Positions 7,541 to 16,305 of a DNA stretch of 25,193 bases are shown here, one piece after another. Origin of the DNA: Cytophagia bacterium (GTDB taxonomy: Bacteria; Bacteroidota; Bacteroidia; UBA7662); NCBI GenBank assembly GCA_009926405.1, contig RFOZ01000011.1, positions 1 to 25,193 of the forward strand. The letters run 5' to 3'. Every line of letters begins with the position of its first letter. Position 1 is the stretch's first letter. Both the position numbers and the translations under genes were made by a program. The notes below the pieces were generated by a model. The model did not search any database, was not told the origin of the DNA, and saw only the letters and a program-made list of their open reading frames with translations.

Positions 7541-10500
7541 ATGAAAAAAATCTACTTTTTGATGGCCCATGCGCTGCTTTGGGTTACCGGAGCCATGGCC
7601 CAGACCTCGGATATCACCTTCAAGGTGGATATGCGTGGTTATACCGGGGCTGCCTACACCACGGTGAACGTTAACGGCACCTTTAATGGCTGGTGCGGAG
7701 GTTGCAACGCGATGAGCGATGCGAACAACGACTCTATCTGGGAGGTTACCCTGCCATTGCCTGCCGGGGCCATTGAATACAAATTCACGGTGGACGGTTG
7801 GACTGGTCAGGAATCCTTGACCCCTGGTACCCCCTGCACCCAGACCACGGGAGCTTTTACCAACCGGATTTATACGGTGGCCGGTAATGCAGTTCTCAAT
7901 GCCGTTTGTTGGAATTCCTGCAATACCTGCACGGCTCCCCCCCCTCCAACCTATCCGGTAACCTTCAAAGTGGATATGCGCGGTTATACCGGCCCTGCCT
8001 ACACCGTGGTCAATGTTAACGGTTCCTTCAACGGCTGGTGCGGTGGTTGCAATGCGATGAGCGATGCCAACAACGATTCCATCTGGGAAGTAACCCTGCC
8101 CCTTACAGCGGGTACTTACGATTATAAATTCACCGTGGACGGATGGACCGGTCAAGAAAACCTGATGCAGGGCACACCGTGCACCCAGACCAACAGCGGT
8201 TACACCAATCGTTTCGTAGCTGTCAGTGCAGCAATCACGCTGGATGCCGTTTGTTGGCAGTCTTGCAATGTTTGCTCCTCTCCTCCAACGACTTACAACG
8301 TCACCTTTCAGGTGGATCTCAACGGTTATACCGGAGCCCCCTACACAACCGTTAATTTGAACGGAACCTTCAACGGCTGGTGCGGTGGATGTGCCGTGAT
8401 GACAGATGCCAACAACGATTCGATTTATGAATTGACCCTGCCCTTGCCTGCCATGGCCATTGAATACAAATTTACCCTCAATGGTTCCTCTTCCAACGCC
8501 ATTTGGGAGCAATTGACAACCGGTTCATCGTGCACCGTGACCAACGGGGGCTTTACCAACCGGGGTTATTCTGTTGCCGCCAACGCCACCCTCCCTGCCG
8601 TATGCTGGCAGTCATGCAATGTTTGCTCCGCCCCACCTCCTCCAACCTTTGCAACCACTTTTGCGGTGGATATGCGCGGTTATACCGGTGCTGCTTTCAC
8701 CACAGTCAACATCAACGGAACCTTCAACGGCTGGTGTGGATCCTGCAATACCATGACCGATGCCAACAACGATTCGATTTATGAAATCACCCTGCCTCTT
8801 TTGGCAGGAGCCATTGAGTACAAGTTCACGGTGGACGGCTGGAACGGTCAAGAGAATTTGACCGCAGGCTTGGCTTGTACCCAGACCACGGGGGGCTTTA
8901 CCAACCGTGTTTACAATGTAACAGCAGCCAGTACGGTAGGCGTTGTTTGCTGGAACTCTTGTTCAGCTTGTGCGCCTCCAACGTATCCTGTTACCTTCAA
9001 AGTGGACATGCGCGGTTATACCGGCGCAGCCTATTCCACCGTCAATGTCAACGGCACCTTCAACGGCTGGTGCGGTGGCTGCAATACCATGACGGATGCC
9101 AACAACGATTCAATTTGGGAAGTAACGTTGCCTCTGCCAGCGGGTCCCATTGAATACAAATTCACCGTGGATGGCTGGAACGGGCAAGAGAATTTAACCC
9201 CCGGTACTGCATGTACCCAAACCACCGGTGGCTTCACCAACCGCGTTTATACGGTGACCTCTGCTGGTGGTGTATTGACGGCCGTTTGCTGGAATTCTTG
9301 CAATACCTGCAGCACCCCGGCTCCAACGCCGGTCAATATAACCTTCAAGGTGGACATGCGCGGTTATTCCGGTTCGGCCTTTACGACGGTGAATGTCAAC
9401 GGTTCATTCAACGGCTGGTGCGGTGGCTGCAATCCCATGACGGATGCGAACAACGACTCCATTTGGGAAGTGACCCTGCCTTTGCTGCCTGGCACCATAG
9501 AATATAAATTCACCGTGGATGGATGGACGGGACAGGAAAATTTAACACCAGGTTCTTCCTGCACGGTTACCAATTTTGGATTTACCAACCGTGTTTTGAC
9601 TTTCACCTCAGCAACAACCTTGCCAACGGTTTGCTGGAATTCCTGCACAGCCTGCACAGGTGCGCCCACCTCAGCCAACATTACATTCCGTGTCAACATG
9701 AGCCAATACAGCGGCCCTGCTTACACCACTGTGAATCTGAATGGTTCCTTTAACAACTGGTGTGGTGGCTGTGCTGTGATGACCGATCCGGACAACGACG
9801 GCATTTTTGAATTGATGGTCAATGTAAGCACTGCTGCTCCCATCGAGTGGAAATACACGCTGGATGGCTGGAACGGTCAAGAAAACTTGACTCCCGGTAG
9901 CGCTTGCACCCAGACCACGGGTCAATTCACCAACCGTTGGCTGCAACCAAGCGCCAACACCGTGCTCCCTGCCGTTTGCTGGCAGAGTTGTACCGCCTGT
10001 CCTTCGTTGGGTAGTGTGACCGGTTTGGTTCGTTATAGCAACAATGCTCAAACCGCATTGAACAACAGCACCGTCCTTCTCAAGAACGCATTAGGTGCCA
10101 CCGTTGCTACAGCTACTTCCGGATCCAACGGTAGCTTTAGCATGAACAATGTCGTTCCAGGTTCGTATACGTTGGAAGCCACCACGACCAAGCCCTGGGG
10201 CGGTGTTACGGCGAGCGATGCGTTGTTGGCGGTGCGCCATGCGACTGGAGCGGTTCTCCAAACGGGTCTGCGCTTGGTTGCCTGCGATGTAAACGGCAAT
10301 GCGGCGGTGAATTCCGGGGATGCCTTGTTAATTAACCGTCGTTTTTCGGGTTCCATTGCGACGTTTAGCGTTGGCAGCTGGTATTTTGAACAGCCTGCGG
10401 TGACCGTAACGAGCGGGGCCTTGACCCAGAATATTTCAGCGATTTGTTATGGTGATGTGAATGCTTCCTATAGCCCTGTGGCCCGCGGTGATGCCGGGCT

Positions 10501-11137
10501 TGTTCTCTTGGCTGATCCGGCCATGGCTCATCACGGCGCCTTGCCTTTGGCCTTGGATCGGGATTTGGGACTGGGTTCTATGAGCTTGGAATTGAATGTG
10601 CCTGCAGGTGTTCGTGTTACGGGTATTCGTTCTTTGGTGGGTGGTGAACTAAGTTGGCAAACGGCCAATGGCCGCCTGCGCTTGGGTTGGTTCTCTGCCG
10701 AGGAGGTTGCGGTTCAAGCCGGTCAAGTTGCTTTTGTTTTGGAAACAGAAATCACCCGTAACAACGATGTTCCTGGTCACGAATGGACTCTGGGTTCTGT
10801 GGCCGAAGCCACCGATGCCTGGGCTGTGAATCATTCCCAAGTGGGTCTGCGTATTCCATCGCTGTCCGCTCCCAAGGCCGTAGCTTACGTTGCACCTCAG
10901 CCGGTGAAGCAGGGCGAGAACATCCGAATGGTCTTGAACCTGGATCTTGCCGCTACCCTGCAAGTGGAAGTTCGTGATATGTTGGGTCGCACCGTGAGCT
11001 CGCTCCGTCAGGTTTCGGTCAATGCCGGTGCAAGCGAGTTGAACCTAGAAGGCCTGAGCACCGGTCGTTATTCGGTTTTGGTTCAGTGGTTGGATGGTTC
11101 CAATCAACGGATGAACCTGCCCCTTTTGGTTCGTTAA
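7541..11137 (+). CDS. Large T9SS-secreted protein with seven Cys-rich starch/glycogen-binding-like repeats
   Basis: A 1198-residue protein. Signal peptide MKKIYFLMAHALL...AMAQ; seven repeats of 112-118 residues (about 24-820); a carboxypeptidase-regulatory-like beta domain (about 824-890); a dockerin-like calcium loop (D916, N918, N920, N924, D927 followed by ALLINR) with a weaker second copy; a beta region; and a type A T9SS sorting domain (about 1115-1198, ending NLPLLVR). Each repeat reads TFKVDMRGY...NGTFNGWCGGC...DANNDSIWEVTLPL...EYKFTVDGW.GQENL, the pattern of CBM20/CBM48-like immunoglobulin-fold glycan-binding modules. Each carries six conserved cysteines (CxxC, one Cys, CxxxCxxC). No enzymatic domain is visible. 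Likely a cell-surface glycan-binding or adhesive protein; the neighbouring glucanase operon suggests beta-glucan as ligand, which is inference. Confidence 0.85.
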   Translation: MKKIYFLMAHALLWVTGAMAQTSDITFKVDMRGYTGAAYTTVNVNGTFNGWCGGCNAMSDANNDSIWEVTLPLPAGAIEYKFTVDGWTGQESLTPGTPCTQTTGAFTNRIYTVAGNAVLNAVCWNSCNTCTAPPPPTYPVTFKVDMRGYTGPAYTVVNVNGSFNGWCGGCNAMSDANNDSIWEVTLPLTAGTYDYKFTVDGWTGQENLMQGTPCTQTNSGYTNRFVAVSAAITLDAVCWQSCNVCSSPPTTYNVTFQVDLNGYTGAPYTTVNLNGTFNGWCGGCAVMTDANNDSIYELTLPLPAMAIEYKFTLNGSSSNAIWEQLTTGSSCTVTNGGFTNRGYSVAANATLPAVCWQSCNVCSAPPPPTFATTFAVDMRGYTGAAFTTVNINGTFNGWCGSCNTMTDANNDSIYEITLPLLAGAIEYKFTVDGWNGQENLTAGLACTQTTGGFTNRVYNVTAASTVGVVCWNSCSACAPPTYPVTFKVDMRGYTGAAYSTVNVNGTFNGWCGGCNTMTDANNDSIWEVTLPLPAGPIEYKFTVDGWNGQENLTPGTACTQTTGGFTNRVYTVTSAGGVLTAVCWNSCNTCSTPAPTPVNITFKVDMRGYSGSAFTTVNVNGSFNGWCGGCNPMTDANNDSIWEVTLPLLPGTIEYKFTVDGWTGQENLTPGSSCTVTNFGFTNRVLTFTSATTLPTVCWNSCTACTGAPTSANITFRVNMSQYSGPAYTTVNLNGSFNNWCGGCAVMTDPDNDGIFELMVNVSTAAPIEWKYTLDGWNGQENLTPGSACTQTTGQFTNRWLQPSANTVLPAVCWQSCTACPSLGSVTGLVRYSNNAQTALNNSTVLLKNALGATVATATSGSNGSFSMNNVVPGSYTLEATTTKPWGGVTASDALLAVRHATGAVLQTGLRLVACDVNGNAAVNSGDALLINRRFSGSIATFSVGSWYFEQPAVTVTSGALTQNISAICYGDVNASYSPVARGDAGLVLLADPAMAHHGALPLALDRDLGLGSMSLELNVPAGVRVTGIRSLVGGELSWQTANGRLRLGWFSAEEVAVQAGQVAFVLETEITRNNDVPGHEWTLGSVAEATDAWAVNHSQVGLRIPSLSAPKAVAYVAPQPVKQGENIRMVLNLDLAATLQVEVRDMLGRTVSSLRQVSVNAGASELNLEGLSTGRYSVLVQWLDGSNQRMNLPLLVR
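7613..10005 (+). repeat. Seven tandem ~345-bp coding repeats
   Basis: The equivalent residue before TF[KQAR]V falls at 7613, 7958, 8300, 8654, 8990, 9338 and 9680, giving periods of 345, 342, 354, 336, 348 and 342 bases, all multiples of three. Copies 1, 2, 5 and 6 are very alike in protein and DNA. Copy 3 carries a short insertion (SSNAIWEQL region), and copy 7 is the most diverged (INMSQY-type start, DPDNDGIFEL). The pattern indicates duplication within the gene with later drift at the ends. Confidence 0.9.
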
Positions 11138-11205
11138 GCGGTTCAAACCTTTCCTGGAACAAGGTTTTAGGTTAGGGGCACTCCAGGCCCCGCCTTTTAG
11201 CCTTC

Positions 11206-11239
11206 AAAAAGCCCCGCCTCATACCGGGGCTTTTTGTTT
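11206..11239 (+). terminator. Intrinsic terminator after the repeat-protein gene
   Basis: AAAAAGCCCCG (11206-11216), an 8-base loop, and CGGGGCTTTTT (11225-11235) form an 11-bp perfect stem followed by GTTTT. GC-rich core plus T-tract is a textbook Rho-independent terminator, 68 bases after the stop codon. The A-tract on the left arm means it could also act on the other strand. A smaller GGGGC/GCCCC hairpin lies just upstream (11175-11191). Confidence 0.9.
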
Positions 11240-11298
11240 TGGGGCAAGGGTCGCATTCAAAGTCAGGAAAGCTGTTGATTGGATTTCAGTGGATGGTC

Positions 11299-11326
11299 TT
11301 GGATTGTTCAAAGGGTTTTACATTCG
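11299..11326 (+). promoter_or_regulatory. Possible Bacteroidota sigma-A promoter for the Mpo1-like gene
   Basis: TTG at 11299-11301, 17 bases, then TACATTCG at 11319-11326, one mismatch from the TAnnTTTG -7 box. This would put transcription start about 20 bases before the ATG at 11350. Spacing is at the short end of the known range, so the call is tentative. Confidence 0.35.
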
Positions 11327-11349
11327 TATGAAAATCTCCAACATATCCT

Positions 11350-11799
11350 ATGCGTACCATCGACCGCCTTCTCGAGGAATACGGTGAAAGCCACCAAAAC
11401 GCCACCAACAAATGGATCCATTGGGTCTGTGTCCCGGCCATTATGTTTAGTTTGATTGGTTTACTGTGGACTGTGAGGGTTTACGGATCGGTCACCTTGG
11501 GCATGCTTTTCCTGGGTGTTGCTTCCTTGTACTATGTCCGACTCTCGCTAAGCCTCTTTGTGGGCATGGTTTTGATCAGCTTGGCCATGGCATGGGGTAT
11601 CATGAGCCTGGAAGGGGTGGTGGGGTCAGCGGCCTGGCAGGTACATTTGGGACTCTTTGCGGCCGCCTGGGTCGGCCAGTTCATAGGCCATCAAATTGAG
11701 GGCAAAAAGCCTTCCTTCCTCAAGGACCTGCAATTCCTGCTGGTGGGCCCGGCCTGGCTCCTGCACTTTGTTTATCGCAAAGCAGGCCTGCCTATTTAG
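11350..11799 (+). CDS. Mpo1-like (DUF962/YGL010w) membrane protein
   Basis: A 149-residue integral membrane protein with about four hydrophobic segments. The family hallmarks are present: EYGESHQNATNKWIHWVCVP at the N-terminus (His15, Asn17, Asn20, His24) and FIGHQIEGKKPSFLKD near residues 111-126 (His114), followed by LVGPAWLL. In yeast the Mpo1 member is an Fe2+-dependent dioxygenase acting on 2-hydroxy fatty acids in alpha-oxidation; the four histidines fit metal binding. Whether the bacterial protein has the same substrate is unknown. It stands alone on the plus strand after a terminator and ends only three bases from the convergent DinB-like gene. Confidence 0.85.
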   Translation: MRTIDRLLEEYGESHQNATNKWIHWVCVPAIMFSLIGLLWTVRVYGSVTLGMLFLGVASLYYVRLSLSLFVGMVLISLAMAWGIMSLEGVVGSAAWQVHLGLFAAAWVGQFIGHQIEGKKPSFLKDLQFLLVGPAWLLHFVYRKAGLPI

Positions 11800-11802
11800 G
11801 CT

Positions 11803-12351
11803 TTAATCTTGCCGGCCGGCCTTGAGGTCTCTTTGAAGGAGACCCAGATGAAGGCGGCCGTGGTAGGCGCTGAACAAAGCCATTTCCAGGACCGTTACTT
11901 TGCCGAGGGCAGGGTGGGGGAGCACTTGGCTTTCCAGGAATTCCGGTGAACAGGAACGCAATTGGTGGGCGTAACGCTCGGTGAGGGTTCGTAGGCGGGC
12001 CGTGATCTGCTTTCTTTGAGAGGCTTTTTGGGATTTTGGGGCAAAGAATGCCGGGGATTTGGCTTTGATTCCACCAAGCCTTTTTTGGTAACGTTGCACC
12101 AATTCATCGTAGGACCTGGAGGGTCGCTTTGACCTCCCCCAAAGCAGGCGTTGCAGCGAATGCGGCCAGGAAGAGACCCATACCACGATGCCCAGGCAAC
12201 GGTTTAGGTGTACCAAGTGCTGAGCTGGGCTCCATTTGCCTTCCAATGGCGACGAGGCAAAGGTTGTATCATCCAAGGTATCCGTGAAATCCAGAACATC
12301 GTGATAGGCCTGGATTAAATTTGAGATGTGGGGGTGGTTGGGGTTATTCAT
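11803..12351 (-). CDS. DinB-like superfamily protein
   Basis: A 182-residue protein with the four-helix DinB/YfiT-like pattern: KWSPAQHLVHL (His45, His48) near the end of the first long helix and SAYHGRLHLGLL (His164, His168) near the C-terminus, the usual places of the metal-binding histidines. Many members are small-molecule or thiol-dependent transferases; others have no known role, so the activity cannot be assigned. It is transcribed towards the Mpo1-like gene and divergently from the secreted protein gene that starts at 12398, with a 46-base gap that must hold both start regions. No clear TTTG/TAnnTTTG pair was found there. Confidence 0.75.
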   Translation of the reverse strand: MNNPNHPHISNLIQAYHDVLDFTDTLDDTTFASSPLEGKWSPAQHLVHLNRCLGIVVWVSSWPHSLQRLLWGRSKRPSRSYDELVQRYQKRLGGIKAKSPAFFAPKSQKASQRKQITARLRTLTERYAHQLRSCSPEFLESQVLPHPALGKVTVLEMALFSAYHGRLHLGLLQRDLKAGRQD

Positions 12352-12397
12352 AGAAGGTCGCCTTTGTTATTTTGCTTGAAATCAAATATCGAATTCA

Positions 12398-13906
12398 ATG
12401 AAGGCATTTTATTTGGGTCAAGGATTTTTCAAAATCCTTTTTTTAGTTCTTTTGTCAATTCTTGTCTTGAAAGCAACATCCGCATGGGCTCAGGCTCCTT
12501 CCAAGATGACGTACCAAGCGGTGGTCCGAACCGCAAGCGGGGCTTTGGTTTCCCAAAGTGCGGTAGGCCTTCGTTTGAGCATCGTTCGAGATTCCGTTCA
12601 TGGGACCGTGGTGTATCAGGAGGTTTTTCAGCCAGCACCCAGCACCAACGCCCACGGGCTGCTCACGGTGGAATTGGGAGGAGGTCAACCTGTCATCGGG
12701 AACCTGGTTGGGGTTGATTGGGTGGCTGCCCCGCATTATGTTCGGACCGAAGTGGATTTGGGCGGTGGAACGAATTATACCCTCCTGGGGACGTCTCCTA
12801 TGTTATCGGTTCCCTATGCCATGGTGGCCGATAAGGTTCGATACCTAGACCGGGGTACGGCTCTTGGTAACACCCCTTACTGGAACGGTTCGGTTTGGAA
12901 TGCGGGTTCCCGCAATTTGTACCACGATGGTGTCAATGTTGGAATTGGAACCGTTGCGCCTGCCAATACGAAACTTTATGTTTTTGGAGATTCTGTCGCT
13001 GTAAGCGCTTACAGCACCCGGCAGAATGCTGCATTTCTGCAGAACAACAGCGACACCTACGGAACCTTGTATGCCGAGAATTTTGGGAATGCGCCCGCTG
13101 CTGTATTTGCTGCGGATAGTTTTGCAAATGCAACGGTCTATTCCTATGCGCCTTATAGCAATGCCTTTTTGGGCTATAGCACAGGGCCTTACGCAACATT
13201 GGCGGCTACCAACCCCAACGGTCCGGCTGGATATTTGTACGGGAATTCTGCATATTCTACGTTGTTATGCGGGAACGATAGCGGTACGGCGATGCACATG
13301 GTGGGTGGGACTTCATCTTTGGCAGCTGCTTATTTTCAGCCGTTTGGAACCGCCCATGGTTGGTACAACGCATCAACAGCTGTGAATGTGGGTAATCTCA
13401 GCGTAGGAGGAACCCTTTCCAAAGCCGCCGGAACCTTTCGAATCGACCACCCTGTGGACCCTGAAAACAAATTTTTGGTGCATAGTTTTGTCGAAAGTCC
13501 GGATATGACAAACCTTTACAATGGAAATGTTATAACAGATTCTACCGGTATGGCAACTGTTCTCTTGCCCTCGTATTTTTGCGCCGAGAATCGTGATTTT
13601 CGTTACCAATTGACCCCGGTTGGAGGGGAAGGCTTTACCCGGGTTCGGGTCGCTTCCAAAATTTCTGAAAACCGCTTTGTTGTTCAAAGCGAAACGCCCA
13701 ATACCGAAATCAGCTGGCAGGTAACGGGAATTCGCAACGATCGTTATGCCCGGGCTCATCCCATTGATCCGGAACCGGCCAAATCACCGCAAGAGAAAGG
13801 ACGTTATCTTCACCCCGAATTGTACGGGCAGCCTGCAGAGCAGGGCCTTCTCTACATGGCGCCGCCAACTCACCCGCTTTCCCATCCGCATCAACCGCCA
13901 CGCTAG
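12398..13906 (+). CDS. Secreted tail-fibre-like protein of a widespread Bacteroidota family
   Basis: A 502-residue exported protein: signal peptide to about Ala31 (TSAWA|Q), an N-terminal module (APSKMTYQAVVRTASGALV...LSVPYAMVADK, about 32-145) typical of Bacteroidota secreted proteins that often precede collagen-like or tail-fibre repeats, a low-complexity Ala/Tyr/Ser/Asn-rich central region (about 195-330) that looks like irregular beta-solenoid turns, and a conserved C-terminal module (GTFRIDHPVDPENKFLVHSF...SWQVTGIRND). I recognise the C-terminal module as common in uncharacterised surface proteins of several phyla, but no biochemical role is known to me. There is no T9SS tail. The DUF3089 gene follows after 25 bases on the same strand, so the two may share a transcript. 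Confidence 0.6.
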   Translation: MKAFYLGQGFFKILFLVLLSILVLKATSAWAQAPSKMTYQAVVRTASGALVSQSAVGLRLSIVRDSVHGTVVYQEVFQPAPSTNAHGLLTVELGGGQPVIGNLVGVDWVAAPHYVRTEVDLGGGTNYTLLGTSPMLSVPYAMVADKVRYLDRGTALGNTPYWNGSVWNAGSRNLYHDGVNVGIGTVAPANTKLYVFGDSVAVSAYSTRQNAAFLQNNSDTYGTLYAENFGNAPAAVFAADSFANATVYSYAPYSNAFLGYSTGPYATLAATNPNGPAGYLYGNSAYSTLLCGNDSGTAMHMVGGTSSLAAAYFQPFGTAHGWYNASTAVNVGNLSVGGTLSKAAGTFRIDHPVDPENKFLVHSFVESPDMTNLYNGNVITDSTGMATVLLPSYFCAENRDFRYQLTPVGGEGFTRVRVASKISENRFVVQSETPNTEISWQVTGIRNDRYARAHPIDPEPAKSPQEKGRYLHPELYGQPAEQGLLYMAPPTHPLSHPHQPPR

Positions 13907-13931
13907 CCATCCCTTAGCCCTTTGCTCCCCG

Positions 13932-15032
13932 ATGAAAAAATGCCCCATAGCCTTGAACCCAACGAAATTAGTTTTTTGGATGGCTTTGATTGGGGTGTTT
14001 GGTCCTACGAATGAAACCAAAGGGCAATTTTATTGCATACCAACCCGCTTTGGCGAAAGTCCCGTGCCGCCACCACCCGATTACAGCAAGGAACAGTTTT
14101 GGACTGCCTTACCCAATCGCAGGGATGGCGCCGACCGAACGCCGACCGGCCTGCGCGATGCCCAGGACAGTGCCATGGTCGATGTTTTCTATGTGCATCC
14201 AACGCTTTACACCACCAAACCGCGCACCGAATACCGCTGGAACCAGGACTTGAGGGACCGCCGACTCAACCGGGAAATTGACCGCTTACCCACTTTGTAC
14301 CAAGCCTCGGTCTTTAACGGAGCCGGTAAAATCTACGCGCCACGTTATCGGCAGGCGCATTACTCGGCGTTCCTGACACCCAACTTGGAAGACAAAGAAA
14401 AATCCCTGGGCATCGCTTACAGCGATGTTGAGGCTGCCTTCGATTATTTCCTGAAAAACTACAGCCAAGGAAGGCCTTTTATTATCGCAGGCCATTCCCA
14501 GGGCACGCTGCATGCCGCCCATTTGCTTAAACGCCAAGTGATCGGAACCCCGCTCCAAGAACGGTTGGTGGTTGCTTATCTGCCCGGCATGGCCATTCCT
14601 GCTGATTCCTTGGCTGGATTACCGGTTTGCGTTGATTCAAACGCGGTCGGTTGCTTTGTTAGTTGGAGCACCTACCTCAGGGGTTATGCGCCGCCGGCCT
14701 ATGAAAAGGCCTTGGCCAAAGCGGTGGCGGTTAACCCGATCAGTTGGGATCTTCCCGCCCCTTTCCCGGCCCCCGATACCTGCATTGTCCAGGGGCCTTT
14801 GATTCCGCGCGTACGCCATCGCGGTGCGGTGCTACGGCCCTTTGGCAAGAATTACCCTGGAATTTGCGATGCCCAAGTGGTGGGTGGCATGGTCTGGGTT
14901 AACAAGCCACGATTCTGGGGGTCTTTTTTGTATCGATCGCCCAATTATCATTCCGGAGACATTAACCTCTTCTATCTGGACATCCGCGGCAATGCCGTGC
15001 ACCGTGTCCGGCAATATGTGCGACAGCGCTAG
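13932..15032 (+). CDS. DUF3089-type alpha/beta hydrolase, exported
   Basis: ATG 13932 is chosen although the frame is open to 13746, because the upstream part overlaps the preceding gene and this start gives a plausible signal peptide (MKKCPIALNPTKLVFWMALIG). The resulting 366 residues carry the DUF3089 pattern: MVDVFYVHPTLY early, KIYAPRYRQA, and the nucleophile elbow GHSQGT with Ser189. A likely catalytic His is at the C-terminal side, but I cannot assign it surely. The substrate is unknown; family members are predicted lipases or esterases. Placement 25 bases after the secreted tail-fibre-like gene suggests co-transcription. No terminator is visible after the stop. Confidence 0.8.
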   Translation: MKKCPIALNPTKLVFWMALIGVFGPTNETKGQFYCIPTRFGESPVPPPPDYSKEQFWTALPNRRDGADRTPTGLRDAQDSAMVDVFYVHPTLYTTKPRTEYRWNQDLRDRRLNREIDRLPTLYQASVFNGAGKIYAPRYRQAHYSAFLTPNLEDKEKSLGIAYSDVEAAFDYFLKNYSQGRPFIIAGHSQGTLHAAHLLKRQVIGTPLQERLVVAYLPGMAIPADSLAGLPVCVDSNAVGCFVSWSTYLRGYAPPAYEKALAKAVAVNPISWDLPAPFPAPDTCIVQGPLIPRVRHRGAVLRPFGKNYPGICDAQVVGGMVWVNKPRFWGSFLYRSPNYHSGDINLFYLDIRGNAVHRVRQYVRQR

Positions 15033-15073
15033 TCATCAGGGATTTTATTTGATTTTGTAACATAAATTTGTTT

Positions 15074-16285
15074 ATGGGAATGATGCGCCAACTTCTGCAG
15101 GAATTGCAAGCCTTGTCTTGGTGGGGACGATTGTTCGGATGGAGCCGAATACGTCGTATGTTGCTGGATGCCAGCACTGAATGGGAGTCTAACCAAACCA
15201 GCATGGCTCGAATGAGCGCTGAATTGCAGGTACTCCAAAACGACCTCATGCAGGCCCAACAAGCGGTCAAAATGGCCGAGGCCCGGGCCGGCGACCTTCA
15301 CAGGGACAAGGAAAGGCTGGATCTGGAGTTAGGCTCTTCTCGTCGAGAGGTTCAGCGATTGGGTTCTGAATTGGCCGGTTTGACCCAAGTTGACCAACAA
15401 CGAAGGGCGGAACTTCAAAACAACCTCACTTCGTTGGCTCAACTCAAGGACCGAATTGCCGAAGAACGACTGCAAGAGCATCAGGCCCGTCAAGAAGAAC
15501 TCGAAAGAAAACAACAAAGATTGCGACAGACCTGGCAAAACCACCAAGTCAATGTTAGCAACAAAATCCGTCAAATAGCCGAAAAGTACACCCTTCAAGT
15601 GGTGGACAAGTTTCCTCTGAAAGGTGAACCGGATAACGTCTTGATGCTTTGCGAACAATACGTTGTTTTGGATGCCAAAAGTCCGGGGGGGGAGGACTTG
15701 GCCAATTTTGGAACCTACCTCAAAACACAAGCCGAATCCGCCTCCAAGTACACCAAACAGGAGGGCGTTTTTGGTCAGCTATTCTTTGTGGTACCCTCCA
15801 ATACCCTTGAATCCTTGCCCCAAACGGTTTTTAGATTTATCGAGTACACGGTGTATGTTATCCCTGTTGAAGCCTTGGAACCGGTCATCCTCAGCCTTGT
15901 CAAGGTCGAAGAATACATGAATGTCAAAGAAATCAGCCCCGAAGATCGGCGAAATATTTTTGTTATTCTTGGACGATTTGCGCATTTGACCAAGCGCCGT
16001 TTGCAGGTCGATCAGTTTTTCGCCAACGAATCGCTCAGCTTGGCTGCCGAAACCGAGAATCGTTTGCCCGAAGAGATGCGCAAAGAAGTCGCTGAGATCG
16101 AAAAGTCGGTCCGCCTTAACCCCCCTCAGGAAAGGACGACCAAAGAGATTGGCCTAAGCAGCCTCCAATCGCAGCACAAAAAAATCGAAAAGGGACTCCG
16201 CGAACGGGGTGTATTACCGGAATCGGAGAACTTGGCCAGCGGACTCAACGAATTGCCGCTTTACACGCCAGAAGACACCCCCTGA
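15074..16285 (+). CDS. RmuC-like coiled-coil protein with PD-(D/E)xK-type motif
   Basis: ATG 15074 gives 403 residues. Order: short N-terminal helix with WWGRLFGW, a long coiled coil (about 35-160) rich in Glu, Gln, Lys and Arg, then a globular domain. In it, PD at 186-187 followed by VVLDAK with Asp200 and Lys202 reproduces the P-D...(D/E)-x-K nuclease motif, with the same context as RmuC (DAKSP, then a TYLKTQAESASKY helix). RmuC proteins limit DNA inversion or recombination and pair a coiled coil with a nuclease fold. The protein lacks the N-terminal membrane anchor usual for RmuC, so it may be a cytoplasmic cousin. Its neighbours give no further hint; it ends 20 bases from a convergent transporter gene. 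Confidence 0.6.
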   Translation: MGMMRQLLQELQALSWWGRLFGWSRIRRMLLDASTEWESNQTSMARMSAELQVLQNDLMQAQQAVKMAEARAGDLHRDKERLDLELGSSRREVQRLGSELAGLTQVDQQRRAELQNNLTSLAQLKDRIAEERLQEHQARQEELERKQQRLRQTWQNHQVNVSNKIRQIAEKYTLQVVDKFPLKGEPDNVLMLCEQYVVLDAKSPGGEDLANFGTYLKTQAESASKYTKQEGVFGQLFFVVPSNTLESLPQTVFRFIEYTVYVIPVEALEPVILSLVKVEEYMNVKEISPEDRRNIFVILGRFAHLTKRRLQVDQFFANESLSLAAETENRLPEEMRKEVAEIEKSVRLNPPQERTTKEIGLSSLQSQHKKIEKGLRERGVLPESENLASGLNELPLYTPEDTP

Positions 16286-16305
16286 AGACTTATTCAAACA
16301 GATCC

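Noticed and set aside
7499..8512. Minus-strand open frame of 337 codons opposite the repeat protein
   Set aside because: It mirrors the internal repeats of the plus-strand gene and has no independent signal.
7613..10005. Regularly spaced repeats as a possible CRISPR array
   Set aside because: The period is about 345 bp, the units are coding and in frame, and there are no short repeats with unique spacers.
11811..11820. GCCGGCCGGC palindrome near the end of the DinB-like gene
   Set aside because: It is inside coding sequence, lacks a T-tract and is explained by GC-rich codons.
15048..15070. TAAATTTG with TTTG upstream, resembling a sigma-A promoter for the RmuC-like gene
   Set aside because: The spacing to either upstream TTTG is far too short, and the predicted start of transcription would fall inside the coding region.
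15068..15073. TTG start two codons before ATG 15074 in the RmuC-like gene
   Set aside because: ATG 15074 is a normal start and the two extra codons add nothing recognisable.
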